Assembly: GCF_014109765.1 (NCBI RefSeq)
Contig: NZ_CP059139.1
Span: 2,170,001-2,234,000 of the forward strand
Origin: Pseudomonas berkeleyensis
GTDB taxonomy: Bacteria; Pseudomonadota; Gammaproteobacteria; Pseudomonadales; Pseudomonadaceae
Direction of reading: 5' to 3'
Length of the DNA: 64,000 nucleotides
Below are positions 44,098 through 56,765 of the stretch, in pieces (position 1 is the stretch's first letter; the number at the start of each line of letters is the position of its first letter). The position numbers and the translations under genes are program-made. Under the pieces are notes generated by a model, which searched no databases, was not told the DNA's origin, and saw only the letters and a program-made list of their open reading frames with translations.

Positions 44098-45150
44098 GTG
44101 CGCAAGATAATTCACGTCGACTGCGACTGCTTTTACGCCGCCATCGAGATGCGTGACGACCCGAGCCTGGCCAGCCGTCCGCTGGCGGTTGGTGGTTCGG
44201 CCGATCGGCGCGGAGTGATTGCCACCTGCAACTACGAGGCGCGGGCCTATGGCGTGCGTTCGGCGATGTCGTCGCGGCAGGCGCTGAAACTGTGCCCGGA
44301 CCTGTTGATCGTCAAGCCGCGCTTCGAGGCGTACCGCAGTGTCTCGCGGGAAATTCACGCCATCTTCCGCCAGTTCACCGATCTGATCGAACCACTATCG
44401 CTGGACGAGGCCTATCTCGATGTCAGCGACTCGCCACATTTTTCCGGTAGTGCCACGCGCATCGCTCAGGAAATTCGTCACCGCGTTGCGCAGGAGTTGC
44501 ACATCACCGTGTCGGCTGGCGTGGCGCCGAACAAGTTCCTGGCCAAGATTGCCAGCGACTGGCGCAAGCCCAATGGGCTGTTCGTCATCACGCCGGATCA
44601 GGTGGACGATTTCGTCGCGGCGTTGCCGGTGAGCAAGCTGCATGGCGTTGGCAAGGTCACGGCAGACAAGCTGACGCGTCTGGGCATTCGCACTTGCCTG
44701 GATTTGCGCGAATGGAACAAGCTGGCGCTGGTGCGCGAATTCGGCAGCTTTGGCGAGCGTCTATGGCGGTTGGCGCATGGTATCGACGAGCGTGCGGTAC
44801 AGGTGGACAGCCGTCGGCAGTCGTTGAGCGTCGAGAATACCTACGATCAGGATCTGCCGGATCTGGACAGCTGCCTGGAGAAGTTGCCGGCGCTGCTCGA
44901 GGAGATGAACGGCCGTCTGCTGCGCCTGGATTCGAGCTATCGGCCGGACAAACCCTTCGTCAAGGTCAAGTTCCATGACTTTACCCAGACCACCCTGGAG
45001 CAGGCTGGTGCCAGTCGGGATCTGGAGAGCTATCGGCAATTGCTGAGCAGTGCCTTTGCGCGTGGCGGCAAGCCGGTGCGCCTGCTCGGGGTTGGTGTCA
45101 GGCTGCACGACCTGCGTGGGCGTCAGGAGCAACTGGATCTGTTCACGTAG
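44098..45150 (+). CDS. dinB: DNA polymerase IV (DinB)
   Basis: DinB is a translesion polymerase of the Y family. The 350 residues start at GTG (44098). Catalytic motifs are V-D-C-D-C-F-Y-A-A-I-E and L-S-L-D-E-A-Y-L-D-V; the H-G-V-G-K-V-T-A-D helix-hairpin-helix follows. The C-terminus Q-E-Q-L-D-L-F-T is a textbook beta-clamp binding motif. I saw no clear LexA box in the spacer to the tRNA genes. Confidence 0.95.
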   Translation: MRKIIHVDCDCFYAAIEMRDDPSLASRPLAVGGSADRRGVIATCNYEARAYGVRSAMSSRQALKLCPDLLIVKPRFEAYRSVSREIHAIFRQFTDLIEPLSLDEAYLDVSDSPHFSGSATRIAQEIRHRVAQELHITVSAGVAPNKFLAKIASDWRKPNGLFVITPDQVDDFVAALPVSKLHGVGKVTADKLTRLGIRTCLDLREWNKLALVREFGSFGERLWRLAHGIDERAVQVDSRRQSLSVENTYDQDLPDLDSCLEKLPALLEEMNGRLLRLDSSYRPDKPFVKVKFHDFTQTTLEQAGASRDLESYRQLLSSAFARGGKPVRLLGVGVRLHDLRGRQEQLDLFT

Positions 45151-45160
45151 CCCAGGCGTG

Positions 45161-45180
45161 TAGGGCGGGTGCACCCCGCC
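45161..45180. repeat. Single arm of the GTAGGGCGGGTGC repeat
   Basis: The arm TAGGGCGGGTGCACCCCGCC is related to the palindrome at 40470. It lies in the 81-base dinB spacer. Confidence 0.5.
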
Positions 45181-45231
45181 ATCCGTCGTCAATCCGGTAG
45201 GGTTCCCCACCCTGCGAACATGCCGCGGTTT

Positions 45232-45630
45232 CTATTCAGCCCAGAGGCGAATTGGCTTGCCGCTGGCCGGCCACAGTTGCAACTGACCGATGCCATTGAA
45301 GTCCCAGCGCTGCACTTCGCCCAAGGCTGCCAGGAAGCGTTGCTCCTGCTCCATCAGCGATGGTGCGCACATCTTGCGGGTGCTGCCTGGGGCATCGAAG
45401 CGGATGGCGTCACCTTTGAGCGAATAACCGGCGAACCAGTGGTTGCAGCCGGCATGCCCATGGGCGCGACCATCCGCGGCGAAGGTGATGGTCAGGTGGC
45501 TGCGATCGATCAGCGGGCGTTCGCCGATCCATTCCACGCGGTAGCTGCGTTCGGTTTCCAGCTGCGGTGCGTCGCTGGCGCAGCCGGCCAACGTGGCGGC
45601 GAGCAGGGCGAGTGGCAGGGCGCGGTACAT
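45232..45630 (-). CDS. META-domain lipoprotein (HslJ-like)
   Basis: This 132-residue lipoprotein starts at M-Y-R-A-L-P-L-A-L-L-A-A-T-L-A-G-C with lipobox L-A-G-C. The META/HslJ domain shows L-T-I-T-F-A-A-D-G-R-A-H-G-H-A-G-C-N-H-W, K-M-C-A-P and the closing L-Q-L-W. The two conserved Cys may form a disulfide. An in-frame start reaching 45738 overlaps the next gene and is rejected. Four bases separate it from the upstream gene, so they are likely cotranslated. The role is unknown beyond envelope/heat-shock association of HslJ. Confidence 0.85.
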   Translation of the reverse strand: MYRALPLALLAATLAGCASDAPQLETERSYRVEWIGERPLIDRSHLTITFAADGRAHGHAGCNHWFAGYSLKGDAIRFDAPGSTRKMCAPSLMEQEQRFLAALGEVQRWDFNGIGQLQLWPASGKPIRLWAE

Positions 45631-45634
45631 GGTG

Positions 45635-46066
45635 TCAGGCCTCCTGGCAGGTTCGACACAGATGGCGGCCGGCGTCGTTGCGCCAGCCCAATTCGGCGAT
45701 ACGGGCCTCGGCAGCTGGCGCTTGTGCGGCCTTGCCAAGCGCCGCGTCGACGGCGAACTCGAAATCCAATTGTTTGCCGCAACCGTCGCAGTTCACTTGC
45801 CAGTTATGGATGGCCAGCTCCTTGAACTGCGGGCCTTTGCACACGGCCAGCCACTGGCCGGGCGGGTTGATCAGATGGCGAACCTTCTCCACGTCCAGAC
45901 GCATGTGCAGGTCGCGACTGCCTTTGAGGGTGACCAGCAGCGTGTCATTGGCCTGGATCGAGCCACCGTTGCCGGTGACCTGATAGCGGCCCGGCGCCAG
46001 GGCGCGGCATTCGGTGAGGGTGTGTTGCGGGTTGAGCAGGGAATAACGGAAATCGTGTTCGGCCAT
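45635..46066 (-). CDS. Small Zn-ribbon-like protein of unknown function
   Basis: This is a 143-residue cytosolic protein. Two Cys pairs, C-D-G-C (mid) and C-R-T-C (C-terminal), could bind zinc. No signal or membrane segment is seen, and I do not recognise the family. The gene ends four bases before the META lipoprotein gene, with its start just downstream of ldhA, so the two small genes look like one unit. The evidence is the codon use and reading length rather than homology. Confidence 0.65.
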   Translation of the reverse strand: MAEHDFRYSLLNPQHTLTECRALAPGRYQVTGNGGSIQANDTLLVTLKGSRDLHMRLDVEKVRHLINPPGQWLAVCKGPQFKELAIHNWQVNCDGCGKQLDFEFAVDAALGKAAQAPAAEARIAELGWRNDAGRHLCRTCQEA

Positions 46067-46093
46067 GGGTCCTCCGGATCAGCCGGCATGCTA

Positions 46094-47089
46094 TCACGCG
46101 CCGGCCTTGACCTCATTGCTCGGGCTGCCGGCGATCCAGGCGGCGATGTTGTCCAGCGTGGTGCGGGCGATGGCGCCAAGCGCTTCGCGAGTGAGAAAGG
46201 CCTGGTGCGCGGTAATGATCACGTTGGGGAAACTCAGCAGGCGGGCCAGGGTGTCGTCCTGTAGGGGCAGGTCGGAGTGATCCTCGAAGAACAGCTCCGA
46301 TTCCTCTTCGTAGACGTCCAGGCCTAGGTAGCCGAGCTGGCCGCTTTTCAGTGCCTCGATCAGGGCCGGGGCATCGACCAGCGCGCCGCGGCCGGTATTG
46401 ATCAACATTGCGCCGCGTTTCATCTGGGTCAGGCGTGCACTGTCTATCAGGTGGTAGCTCTCGTCGGTCAGCGGGCAGTGCAGGCTGAGGATGTCGCTGT
46501 TGGCGATCACTTCGTCCAGTGGTGCCTGGCGTGCGCCCAGGGCATCGAGTCCGCTCAGCGGGAACGGGTCGTAGATCAGCACCTGGCAACCGAAGCCATG
46601 CATGATGCCGGCGAATACCTGGCCGATCTTGCCGCCACCGACCACGCCGACGGTCTTGCCGTGCAGGTCGAAACCGGTCAGGCCGTGCAGAGAAAAATCC
46701 CCCTCGCGGGTGCGGTTGAAGGCGCGGTGAGTGCGGCGGTTCAGCGCCAGAATCAGGGCTACGGCGTGCTCGGCCACGGCATGCGGTGAATAGGCCGGTA
46801 CGCGTACTACTGGCAGGCCGAGGCGCTGCGCTGCTGCCAGGTCGACATGGTTGTAGCCGGCCGAGCGCAGTGCGATCAGGCGCGTGCCGCTGGCAGCCAA
46901 CTGCTCCAGCACCGGGGCCGACAGGTCGTCATTGATGAAGGCACAGACCACTTCGCAGCCGCTGGCCAGCGCTACGCTGTCGACCGTCAGGCGCGTGTCG
47001 TGAAACTGCAGGTGCCAGTCAGGGGGGCAGTTCGCTGCGAGGAACGAGTCGCGGTCGTAGGGCTTGCTGCTGAACAGGCAGATACGCAT
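46094..47089 (-). CDS. ldhA: D-lactate dehydrogenase-type 2-hydroxyacid dehydrogenase
   Basis: This 331-residue NAD-dependent enzyme has Rossmann loop V-V-G-G-G-K-I-G, substrate Arg in L-R-S-A-G-Y-N-H, catalytic Glu in V-Y-E-E-E-S-E, and His in I-T-A-H-Q-A-F-L-T-R-E-A-L, the latter typical of fermentative LdhA. It reduces pyruvate to D-lactate under low oxygen. In pseudomonads ldhA sits next to gacS as here (established for P. aeruginosa as I recall). Confidence 0.93.
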   Translation of the reverse strand: MRICLFSSKPYDRDSFLAANCPPDWHLQFHDTRLTVDSVALASGCEVVCAFINDDLSAPVLEQLAASGTRLIALRSAGYNHVDLAAAQRLGLPVVRVPAYSPHAVAEHAVALILALNRRTHRAFNRTREGDFSLHGLTGFDLHGKTVGVVGGGKIGQVFAGIMHGFGCQVLIYDPFPLSGLDALGARQAPLDEVIANSDILSLHCPLTDESYHLIDSARLTQMKRGAMLINTGRGALVDAPALIEALKSGQLGYLGLDVYEEESELFFEDHSDLPLQDDTLARLLSFPNVIITAHQAFLTREALGAIARTTLDNIAAWIAGSPSNEVKAGA

Positions 47090-47098
47090 CTCGGCTCC

Positions 47099-49849
<2,751 letters not shown>

Positions 49850-49968
49850 GACCTTCCTCCTTCAGAACATCTGGGCAGTGTAGCGATTCGGCGTGCTGGA
49901 ATCTGTAGGTGAGCGATTGCTGTTTAATAGGTAGAATTGTTCTCATTCTGCTCGCTCGGTTTTCCGCC

Positions 49969-50679
49969 ATGATGATCCGCACTCCCACCTCGGCTCGTAT
50001 CCTTGCCGTCGAGGACGACCCTCTGCTTGCCAGTCATCTGCAATCGCATCTGATTGGCTGCGGTTTCGACGTGACCCTGAGCCATGACGGCAGTGAGGGT
50101 TTGCACCTGGCCGAAAGCGAGGATTTCGATCTGATCCTGATGGATATCCTGCTGCCTGGCACCAATGGCCTGGAGGCGCTGCAACGTTTGCGCGAACGCC
50201 GTAGCGTGCCGGTGCTGCTGATGTCGGCGCTGGGTGACGAACAGAATCGAATCGCCGGTTTCAGCCGCGGTGCTGACGACTATCTGCCCAAGCCCTTCAG
50301 CCTGGGGGAGTTGAGCGTGCGGGTGGAAGCCATTTTGCGTCGGGTAGCCTATGAGCGTCGCGAGCAGCAGCCGAGTGCTCCTGACGATGCCCTGCAGTTC
50401 GACGAGGGGCGCAGCGATGTCGCTTTTTCAGGCAAGTGGGTTGGCCTGACACCCAGCGAGTACCGGGTGCTTGAGCTGCTCTGGCGGCATCAGGACGAAG
50501 CGCTGAGCAAGCCCTTCCTTTATCAGCAGGCACTGCGTCGCGCCTATGCCCAGCATGACCGCAGCCTGGACATGCACGTCAGCCACATTCGCCGCAAATT
50601 GCAGGCGGTGGGGTACGAGGCGATGCGTGTCGATACGGTATGGGGCAAGGGCTATATCCTGGCCCAGGCAGGAACGTGA
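49969..50679 (+). CDS. OmpR-family response regulator
   Basis: It has 236 residues from the ATG at 49969 or 49972. The receiver has E-D-D and phospho-Asp in I-L-M-D-I-L-L-P, and K-P-F-S near its end. A winged-helix DNA-binding domain follows (L-T-P-S-E-Y-R-V-L-E-L-L, D-M-H-V-S-H-I-R-R-K-L). It is divergent from gacS and its end overlaps the sensor kinase gene. The pair corresponds to the unnamed two-component system between gacS and cysM in P. aeruginosa. The signal is unknown. Confidence 0.9.
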   Translation: MMIRTPTSARILAVEDDPLLASHLQSHLIGCGFDVTLSHDGSEGLHLAESEDFDLILMDILLPGTNGLEALQRLRERRSVPVLLMSALGDEQNRIAGFSRGADDYLPKPFSLGELSVRVEAILRRVAYERREQQPSAPDDALQFDEGRSDVAFSGKWVGLTPSEYRVLELLWRHQDEALSKPFLYQQALRRAYAQHDRSLDMHVSHIRRKLQAVGYEAMRVDTVWGKGYILAQAGT

Positions 50680-52013
50680 GCCTGCCGGGGCGGCACTCGC
50701 TGCTGTGGCGCTTGGCAGGCGCGCTGGCGCTGTTCTGCCTGCTGCTGGTCAGTCTGCATGTCGACGTTGGTCGTGTGCTGCTCGACGCCACGTCCTATTT
50801 GCCCAATTCGACCAAGCAAGTTCTCCGCGGCTATGCCCGGGATGCCGAGGCCGCATGGCGAGAGGAGGGCGCGGCAGGTATCGATGCCTTTCTGCAACGC
50901 CTGCAGGCGCGTGAGCGGGTCTGGGCGGTGGTGGTCGACTCGCACAAGGACTCGCTGTCCTCGCAGCCGCTGACGCCCGAGGAGTCGCAACGCCTGGATT
51001 TCGTGCGCAAGTTGGACTTTCCCGTAGGCCGGCCCGGGGGCACGCCGACCTTTTATGCGCCTTTCAGCGACGGCTCGGCCCGCCTGGTCATGGAACTGCC
51101 GCAGCGCTTGAATCCGCGCAAGTACAACGAGCTCTGGGAGTTGCTGCTGCAGCGCGTGCTGCCGGCCGTGCTGGCCATTGTCGTGGCGATCCTGTTGTAT
51201 CGCCTGTTGATTTCCCCTCTGGCGATTCTCAGGCGTCAGGCCGCAGCCTTGAGTGCGGGTGACCTGTCCGCCCGGCTGGGCATGCAGATGACGCAGCGTA
51301 AGGACGAACTGGGTGAACTGGCCCGTACCTTCGATCATATGGCTGAGCGCCTGGAAGGCACTGTGGCGTTTCAGCGCCAACTGCTGCGCGATCTGTCCCA
51401 TGAGTTACGCACGCCGCTGAGCCGCTTGCGCGTGGCCGGGGAGGGTGAGCAGGACGCCGACGCGCTGCGTCAGCGCCTGGCGCGTGAGGTGCAGGAAATG
51501 GAGAAGCTGGTCGGCGACGCGCTGGAGCTGGTCTGGCTGGATACGGAGCGCCCGAGCCTGCCCAGCGAGGAGGTGGATGTCGTCAGGCTCTGGGACGTTC
51601 TGCGGGAAAATGCCGGTTTCGAAACCGGCTGGCCGCTCGAGCGCATGCCCTGCGATCTGCCTTCCGCCTGTTTGGTGCGGGGCAATCTCAATGGACTGGC
51701 GCAGGCGTTGGAGAACATTTTGCGTAACGCCATTCGCCATTCCCCGGACGGTGGCGTCGTGCGCCTGGGCGGTCAGCCTGATGACGGGCAATGGCTGTTG
51801 TGGATCGAGGATCAGGGGCCCGGCGTTGCCGAGGAGGAACTGGAGAACATCTTCAGGCCTTTCACGCGTCTCAGCGCTGCACGCCCGGGGGGGGATGGCT
51901 TCGGACTGGGCCTGGCCATTGCCCGCAGCATGATCGAGACGCAGGGCGGGCGGGTCTGGGCCGAGAACGGCAGTCATGGCTTGCGCGTATATATGTACCT
52001 GCCGGCTGCCTGA
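50676..52013 (+). CDS. Sensor histidine kinase, partner of the regulator
   Basis: It has 445 residues from the GTG at 50676, which overlaps the regulator stop. Membrane helices (about 10-30 and 155-180) flank a periplasmic sensor; then HAMP, R-D-L-S-H-E-L-R-T-P-L-S-R with the phospho-His, and an HATPase end with L-E-N-I-L-R-N-A-I-R-H-S, D-Q-G-P-G-V and F-G-L-G-L-A-I-A-R-S. It forms a two-component system with the preceding gene, with the same order as in P. aeruginosa. Confidence 0.9.
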   Translation: MSLPGRHSLLWRLAGALALFCLLLVSLHVDVGRVLLDATSYLPNSTKQVLRGYARDAEAAWREEGAAGIDAFLQRLQARERVWAVVVDSHKDSLSSQPLTPEESQRLDFVRKLDFPVGRPGGTPTFYAPFSDGSARLVMELPQRLNPRKYNELWELLLQRVLPAVLAIVVAILLYRLLISPLAILRRQAAALSAGDLSARLGMQMTQRKDELGELARTFDHMAERLEGTVAFQRQLLRDLSHELRTPLSRLRVAGEGEQDADALRQRLAREVQEMEKLVGDALELVWLDTERPSLPSEEVDVVRLWDVLRENAGFETGWPLERMPCDLPSACLVRGNLNGLAQALENILRNAIRHSPDGGVVRLGGQPDDGQWLLWIEDQGPGVAEEELENIFRPFTRLSAARPGGDGFGLGLAIARSMIETQGGRVWAENGSHGLRVYMYLPAA

Positions 52014-52111
52014 TCGCGTCGAGCAGTCTCTGGTTACGTTCGCTGGGTGATGCCGCCGCGGGTTCGGCGTATCATGACGCCCCTTCGCGTCAGTCTGGAT
52101 TCGAGCGACCC

Positions 52112-53017
52112 ATGACCCTGCAATTCCCGACCATTGCCGACTGCGTCGGCAATACCCCCCTGGTACGCCTGCAACGCCTGGCGGGTGAAACCAGCAACAC
52201 CCTGTTGGTCAAGCTGGAAGGCAACAACCCGGCCGGTTCGGTCAAGGATCGTCCGGCGCTGTCGATGATCACCCGCGCCGAGCTGCGTGGGGACATCCAG
52301 CCCGGCGACACCCTGATCGAGGCCACCAGCGGCAACACCGGTATCGCCCTGGCCATGGCGGCGGCGATCAAGGGGTACAAGATGATCCTGATCATGCCGG
52401 ACAACTCCACCGCCGAGCGCAAGTGGGCGATGACCGCCTATGGCGCCGAGCTGATCCTGGTCAGCAAGGAAGAGGGCATGGAGGGCGCGCGGGATCTGGC
52501 CGAGAAGCTGCAGGCCGAAGGTCGCGGCAAGGTGCTCGACCAGTTCGCCAACGGCGACAATCCGCAAGCCCACTACACCGGCACCGGCCCGGAAATCTGG
52601 CGGCAGACGGGCGGTACCATTACCCACTTCATCAGTTCCATGGGCACTACCGGCACCATCATGGGTACCTCGCGCTACCTCAAGGAGCAGAACCCGGCGA
52701 TTCAGATCGTCGGCCTGCAGCCGCAGGAAGGCTCGGCCATCCCCGGTATCCGTCGCTGGCCCGAGGAATACCTGCCGAAGATCTATCAGGCCGAGCGTGT
52801 CGACCAGGTGATGGACATGGGCCAGGCCGAGGCCGAACACGTCATGCGTCGCCTGGCGCGCGAAGAGGGCATCTTCTGCGGCGTCTCGTCCGGTGGTTCC
52901 GTGGCGGGCATGCTGCGCCTGTCGCAGCAAGTGGAGAACGCAGTGATGGTGGCGATCATCTGCGACCGCGGCGATCGCTACCTGTCCACCGGCGTCTACG
53001 AAGACCCGGCGCACTGA
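52112..53017 (+). CDS. cysM: Cysteine synthase B
   Basis: CysM is a PLP enzyme making cysteine from O-acetylserine and sulfide or thiosulfate. It has 301 residues from M-T-L-Q-F-P-T-I. The PLP lysine is Lys45 in G-S-V-K-D-R; the phosphate loop T-S-G-N-T-G-I-A and [11 protein letters not shown] are clear. The R-R-W-P-E-E-Y segment is typical of CysM rather than CysK. The stop overlaps the start of rlmD. Confidence 0.96.
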   Translation: MTLQFPTIADCVGNTPLVRLQRLAGETSNTLLVKLEGNNPAGSVKDRPALSMITRAELRGDIQPGDTLIEATSGNTGIALAMAAAIKGYKMILIMPDNSTAERKWAMTAYGAELILVSKEEGMEGARDLAEKLQAEGRGKVLDQFANGDNPQAHYTGTGPEIWRQTGGTITHFISSMGTTGTIMGTSRYLKEQNPAIQIVGLQPQEGSAIPGIRRWPEEYLPKIYQAERVDQVMDMGQAEAEHVMRRLAREEGIFCGVSSGGSVAGMLRLSQQVENAVMVAIICDRGDRYLSTGVYEDPAH

Positions 53018-54375
53018 TGGCCAGACGCAGCTCCACTCTGCGCTTTCAGCCCAGCGGTGGCGCACGCGCGCCGCAGGTGCCGGTTGGCAAGAAGCAGAAG
53101 CTCTCCATCGAGCGCCTGGCCGGTGACGGTCGTGGTATTGCCTTCGAGGGCGGGCGTACCTGGTTCGTCAGCGGCGCTTTGGCCGGCGAGCAGGTCGAGG
53201 CACGTGTGCTTGGTGCGCGTAGCCAGACCGTCGAGGCGCGCGCCGAACGCATCATCACCGCCAGCAGCGAACGCCGCGAGGCGCCTTGCCGGCATGCCGA
53301 TCGCTGTGGTGGCTGCAACCTGCAACATATGCCTCATGCCGATCAGCTTGCCCTGAAACAGCGCACGCTGGCCGAACAGTTGTTACGCCTGGGCGGGGTT
53401 CAGCCGCAGGAGTGGGCGGCGCCGCTGACGGGCCCTGAGTTCGCCTACCGGCGTCGCGCACGGATCGCCGTGCGCTGGGATGCCAAGGCGCGTCAACTGC
53501 ATGTCGGTTTTCGCGCCGAAGCCAGTCAGGACATCGTTGCCATCGATGACTGCCCGGTGCTGGTACAGCCCTTGCAAACGATCCTCAAGGCGCTACCCGC
53601 GCTGTTACGGAGCCTGGAAAAACCACAGGCATTGGGGCACGTGGAGTTGTTCAGCGGCACCGCCGAAGCACTGTTGCTACGTCACACCGCGCCGCTGACA
53701 GAACATGATCTGCTTCGCTTGAGGGCTTTCTGCGTCGAGCATGCAGCACAGCTGTGGCTGCACGGCGAAGGGCAGCCGCAGGCCGATGATGCGAGCGCCG
53801 AACTGGGGTTCGAACTGGCTCACTGGCAACTGCGCCTGGCATACCAGCCAGGCGACTTTGTGCAGGTCAATGGTCTGGTCAACGAGGCGATGGTCGTGCA
53901 GGCGCTAGACTGGTTGGCAGTGCAGCCGGGCGAGCGAGTGTTGGATCTGTTCTGTGGGCTGGGTAATTTTGCTCTGCCGCTGGCGCGCCAGGCGGCCGAG
54001 GTCGTGGCTGTGGAGGGTGTCGACGTGATGGTGGCGCGGGCGGCTGCCAACGCGCAAAACAATGGCTTGGGCAATGCGCACTTTTTCCGTGCCGACCTGT
54101 CCAACCCGCTGGCCGATGAAACCTGGGCGCGTGAGGACTTCGATGCCGTGTTGCTCGACCCGCCACGCGATGGCGCGTTGGAGGTCGTGCGTGAGATGAG
54201 TGGGTTGGGCGCACGGCGCCTGGTCTATGTCTCCTGCAACCCGACCACCCTGGCGCGTGACGCCGCCGAGTTGCAGCAGCAGGGCTATCGCCTGCGCCGC
54301 GCCGGGATTCTCGACATGTTTCCGCAAACGGCGCATGTCGAGGCAATGGCTCTATTCGAGAAAGCCGAGGCCTAG
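53017..54375 (+). CDS. rlmD: 23S rRNA (uracil-1939-C5)-methyltransferase RlmD
   Basis: RlmD (RumA) methylates 23S rRNA U1939 with SAM. The 452 residues have a TRAM domain near the N-terminus ([12 protein letters not shown]), four Cys of an iron-sulfur cluster ([11 protein letters not shown] plus a later Cys), the SAM loop [11 protein letters not shown] and nucleophile Cys in [11 protein letters not shown]. The start overlaps the cysM stop (TGATG). Confidence 0.95.
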   Translation: MARRSSTLRFQPSGGARAPQVPVGKKQKLSIERLAGDGRGIAFEGGRTWFVSGALAGEQVEARVLGARSQTVEARAERIITASSERREAPCRHADRCGGCNLQHMPHADQLALKQRTLAEQLLRLGGVQPQEWAAPLTGPEFAYRRRARIAVRWDAKARQLHVGFRAEASQDIVAIDDCPVLVQPLQTILKALPALLRSLEKPQALGHVELFSGTAEALLLRHTAPLTEHDLLRLRAFCVEHAAQLWLHGEGQPQADDASAELGFELAHWQLRLAYQPGDFVQVNGLVNEAMVVQALDWLAVQPGERVLDLFCGLGNFALPLARQAAEVVAVEGVDVMVARAAANAQNNGLGNAHFFRADLSNPLADETWAREDFDAVLLDPPRDGALEVVREMSGLGARRLVYVSCNPTTLARDAAELQQQGYRLRRAGILDMFPQTAHVEAMALFEKAEA

Positions 54376-54388
54376 GCCTCGGTCCAAA

Positions 54389-54407
54389 GCGGTACGTTCG
54401 GTACCGC
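54389..54407. other. Hairpin in the rlmD-relA spacer
   Basis: GCGGTAC and GTACCGC form a perfect 7-bp stem around GTTCG. It may end rlmD transcripts or stabilise relA mRNA. A copy of the dispersed repeat follows at 54474-54497. Confidence 0.4.
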
Positions 54408-54509
54408 AGGGATGCGCAGGATGCGCATCCTTTCAGTTAATCCGACCGGCTCAGAGAAGGCCGGCGACTGCTCGGTGCGCCGTATGCGCACCGTAGGGAA
54501 GGTAAGACG

Positions 54510-56753
54510 ATGGTTCAGGTAAGGGCGCATCAGCCGGTCAACGATGACGGCAGCATCAATCTCGAGGCCTGGTTGGATCATGTCGCCAGCGTCGATCCGG
54601 CGCTGGATCGTCAGGCGCTCAAGGAGGCCTGCGAATTCGCCCGTGATGTGGAGCAGCATGCCAACAGCATCCAGCATCACTGGAGCGAAGGCGCATCGAG
54701 TTTCCGCGCCGGCCTCGATATCGCGGAAATCCTCGCCGATCTCAAACTCGATCAGGACTCGCTGGTCGCCGCGGTCATCTATCGCGGCGTACGTGAGGGT
54801 CAGGTCACCCTGGCTGCCGTGCATCAGCGCTTCGGCTCGGTGGTGGCCAAGCTGATCGAAGGTGTGCTGCGCATGGCCGCGATCAGCGCCAGTATCAACC
54901 CGCGTGAATCGGTCGTGGTCGGCTCGCAGACGCAGGTGGAGAACCTGCGCAAGATGCTGGTGGCGATGGTCGACGACGTGCGTGTGGCCTTGATCAAGCT
55001 GGCCGAGCGTACCTGCGCGATTCGTGCGGTCAAGGAAGCCGACGAAGACAAGCGTCAGCGCGTGGCGCGTGAGGTGTTCGACATCTACGCGCCGCTGGCG
55101 CATCGCCTCGGTATCGGCCATATCAAATGGGAGCTGGAGGATCTGTCCTTCCGCTACCTGGAGCCGGAGCAGTACAAGCAGATCGCCAAGCTGCTGCACG
55201 AGCGTCGCCTCGATCGTGAGCAGTACATCAACGACGCCATGGCGAATCTGCGCCAGGAGCTGGAAGCCACCGGCATCAAGGCCGATATCAGTGGCCGGGC
55301 CAAACATATCTATTCGATCTGGCGCAAGATGCAGCGCAAGGGCCTGCAGTTCAGCCAGATCTATGATGTGCGCGCGGTGCGCGTGCTGGTTCCGGAGGTG
55401 CGTGACTGCTACACCACCCTCGGCATCGTGCACACCTTGTGGCGACACATTCCCAAGGAGTTCGACGACTACATCGCCAACCCCAAGGAGAACGGCTACC
55501 GTTCGCTGCACACCGCCGTGCTGGGCCCGGAAGGCAAGGTGCTGGAGGTGCAGATCCGCACCCACGCCATGCACGAAGAGGCCGAGCTGGGTGTCTGCGC
55601 GCACTGGCGCTACAAGGGCACCGACGTCAAATCTGGTTCCAACCACTACGAAGAGAAGATTTCCTGGTTGCGTCAGGTCATCGAGTGGCACGAGGAACTG
55701 GGCGATATCGGCGGCCTGGCCGAGCAGCTGCGTGTCGACATCGAGCCGGATCGGGTCTACGTGTTCACCCCTGATGGTCACGCCATCGACCTGCCCAAGG
55801 GCGCCACGCCTCTGGACTTCGCCTACCGTGTGCACACCGAGATTGGCCACAACTGCCGGGGTGCCAAGATCAACGGCCGTATCGTGCCGCTGACCTACAG
55901 CCTGCAGACTGGCGAGCAGGTGGAGATCATCACCAGCAAGCAGGGCACGCCCAGTCGCGACTGGCTCAATCCCAACCTCGGCTACGTCACCACCAGCCGC
56001 GCGCGGGCGAAGATCGTCCACTGGTTCAAGCTGCAGGATCGCGATCAGAACGTCGCCGCCGGCAAGCAACTGCTCGAGCGCGAGCTGGCGCGCATGGCGC
56101 TGGTCGGCGCGGACTTCGACAAGTTGGCCGAAAAGGCCAACCTGAGAACTGCCGAAGACCTGTTCGCCGCACTCGGCGCTGGCGATGTGCGCTTGGCCCA
56201 TGCAGTCAACCTGGCTCAGCAATTGGTCGAGCCAGAGCGTGGCAACGAACAACTGGAACTGATTCCACGCAAGGCGCAGGGCTTCAAGCCGGGCAAGCGT
56301 GGCGATATCCAGATCCAGGGGGTCGGCAACCTGCTCACGCAGATGGCCGGCTGCTGCCAGCCGCTTCCGGGCGACCCCATCGTCGGTTACATCACCCTGG
56401 GGCGTGGTGTCACCATTCACCGCCAAGACTGCCCAACGGCGTTGCAGCAGACTGCACGCGAGCCGGAGCGGATGATCCAGGTGAGTTGGGGCCCGGTGCC
56501 GGTGCAGACCTACCCGGTGGAAATCGTCATCAAGGCCTACGACCGTTCCGGTCTGCTGCGTGACGTGACCCAGGTGTTGCTCAACGAGAAGCTCAACGTG
56601 CTGGCGGTCAACACCCGTTCGAACAAGGAGGACAACACCGCCTCCATGTCGATCACCGTGGAGATTCCGGGGCTCGATGCCCTGGGTCGTCTGTTGGCGC
56701 GTATCGGTCAGTTGCCCAATATCATCGAGGCGCGTCGTCACCGCGTGGCTTAG
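54510..56753 (+). CDS. relA: (p)ppGpp synthetase RelA
   Basis: RelA is the ribosome-associated stringent response enzyme, sensing uncharged tRNA. The 747 residues show a degenerate HD domain (as in RelA but not SpoT), the synthetase with I-Y-S-I-W-R-K-M-Q-R-K, Y-D-V-R-A-V-R-V and G-Y-R-S-L-H-T-A-V, the TGS domain (Y-V-F-T-P-D-G-H-A-I-D-L-P-K-G), the zinc-finger-like part (C-C-Q-P-L-P-G-D) and a C-terminal ACT domain. The length is usual. Confidence 0.97.
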   Translation: MVQVRAHQPVNDDGSINLEAWLDHVASVDPALDRQALKEACEFARDVEQHANSIQHHWSEGASSFRAGLDIAEILADLKLDQDSLVAAVIYRGVREGQVTLAAVHQRFGSVVAKLIEGVLRMAAISASINPRESVVVGSQTQVENLRKMLVAMVDDVRVALIKLAERTCAIRAVKEADEDKRQRVAREVFDIYAPLAHRLGIGHIKWELEDLSFRYLEPEQYKQIAKLLHERRLDREQYINDAMANLRQELEATGIKADISGRAKHIYSIWRKMQRKGLQFSQIYDVRAVRVLVPEVRDCYTTLGIVHTLWRHIPKEFDDYIANPKENGYRSLHTAVLGPEGKVLEVQIRTHAMHEEAELGVCAHWRYKGTDVKSGSNHYEEKISWLRQVIEWHEELGDIGGLAEQLRVDIEPDRVYVFTPDGHAIDLPKGATPLDFAYRVHTEIGHNCRGAKINGRIVPLTYSLQTGEQVEIITSKQGTPSRDWLNPNLGYVTTSRARAKIVHWFKLQDRDQNVAAGKQLLERELARMALVGADFDKLAEKANLRTAEDLFAALGAGDVRLAHAVNLAQQLVEPERGNEQLELIPRKAQGFKPGKRGDIQIQGVGNLLTQMAGCCQPLPGDPIVGYITLGRGVTIHRQDCPTALQQTAREPERMIQVSWGPVPVQTYPVEIVIKAYDRSGLLRDVTQVLLNEKLNVLAVNTRSNKEDNTASMSITVEIPGLDALGRLLARIGQLPNIIEARRHRVA

Positions 56754-56765
56754 CAGGAAGCTTTC

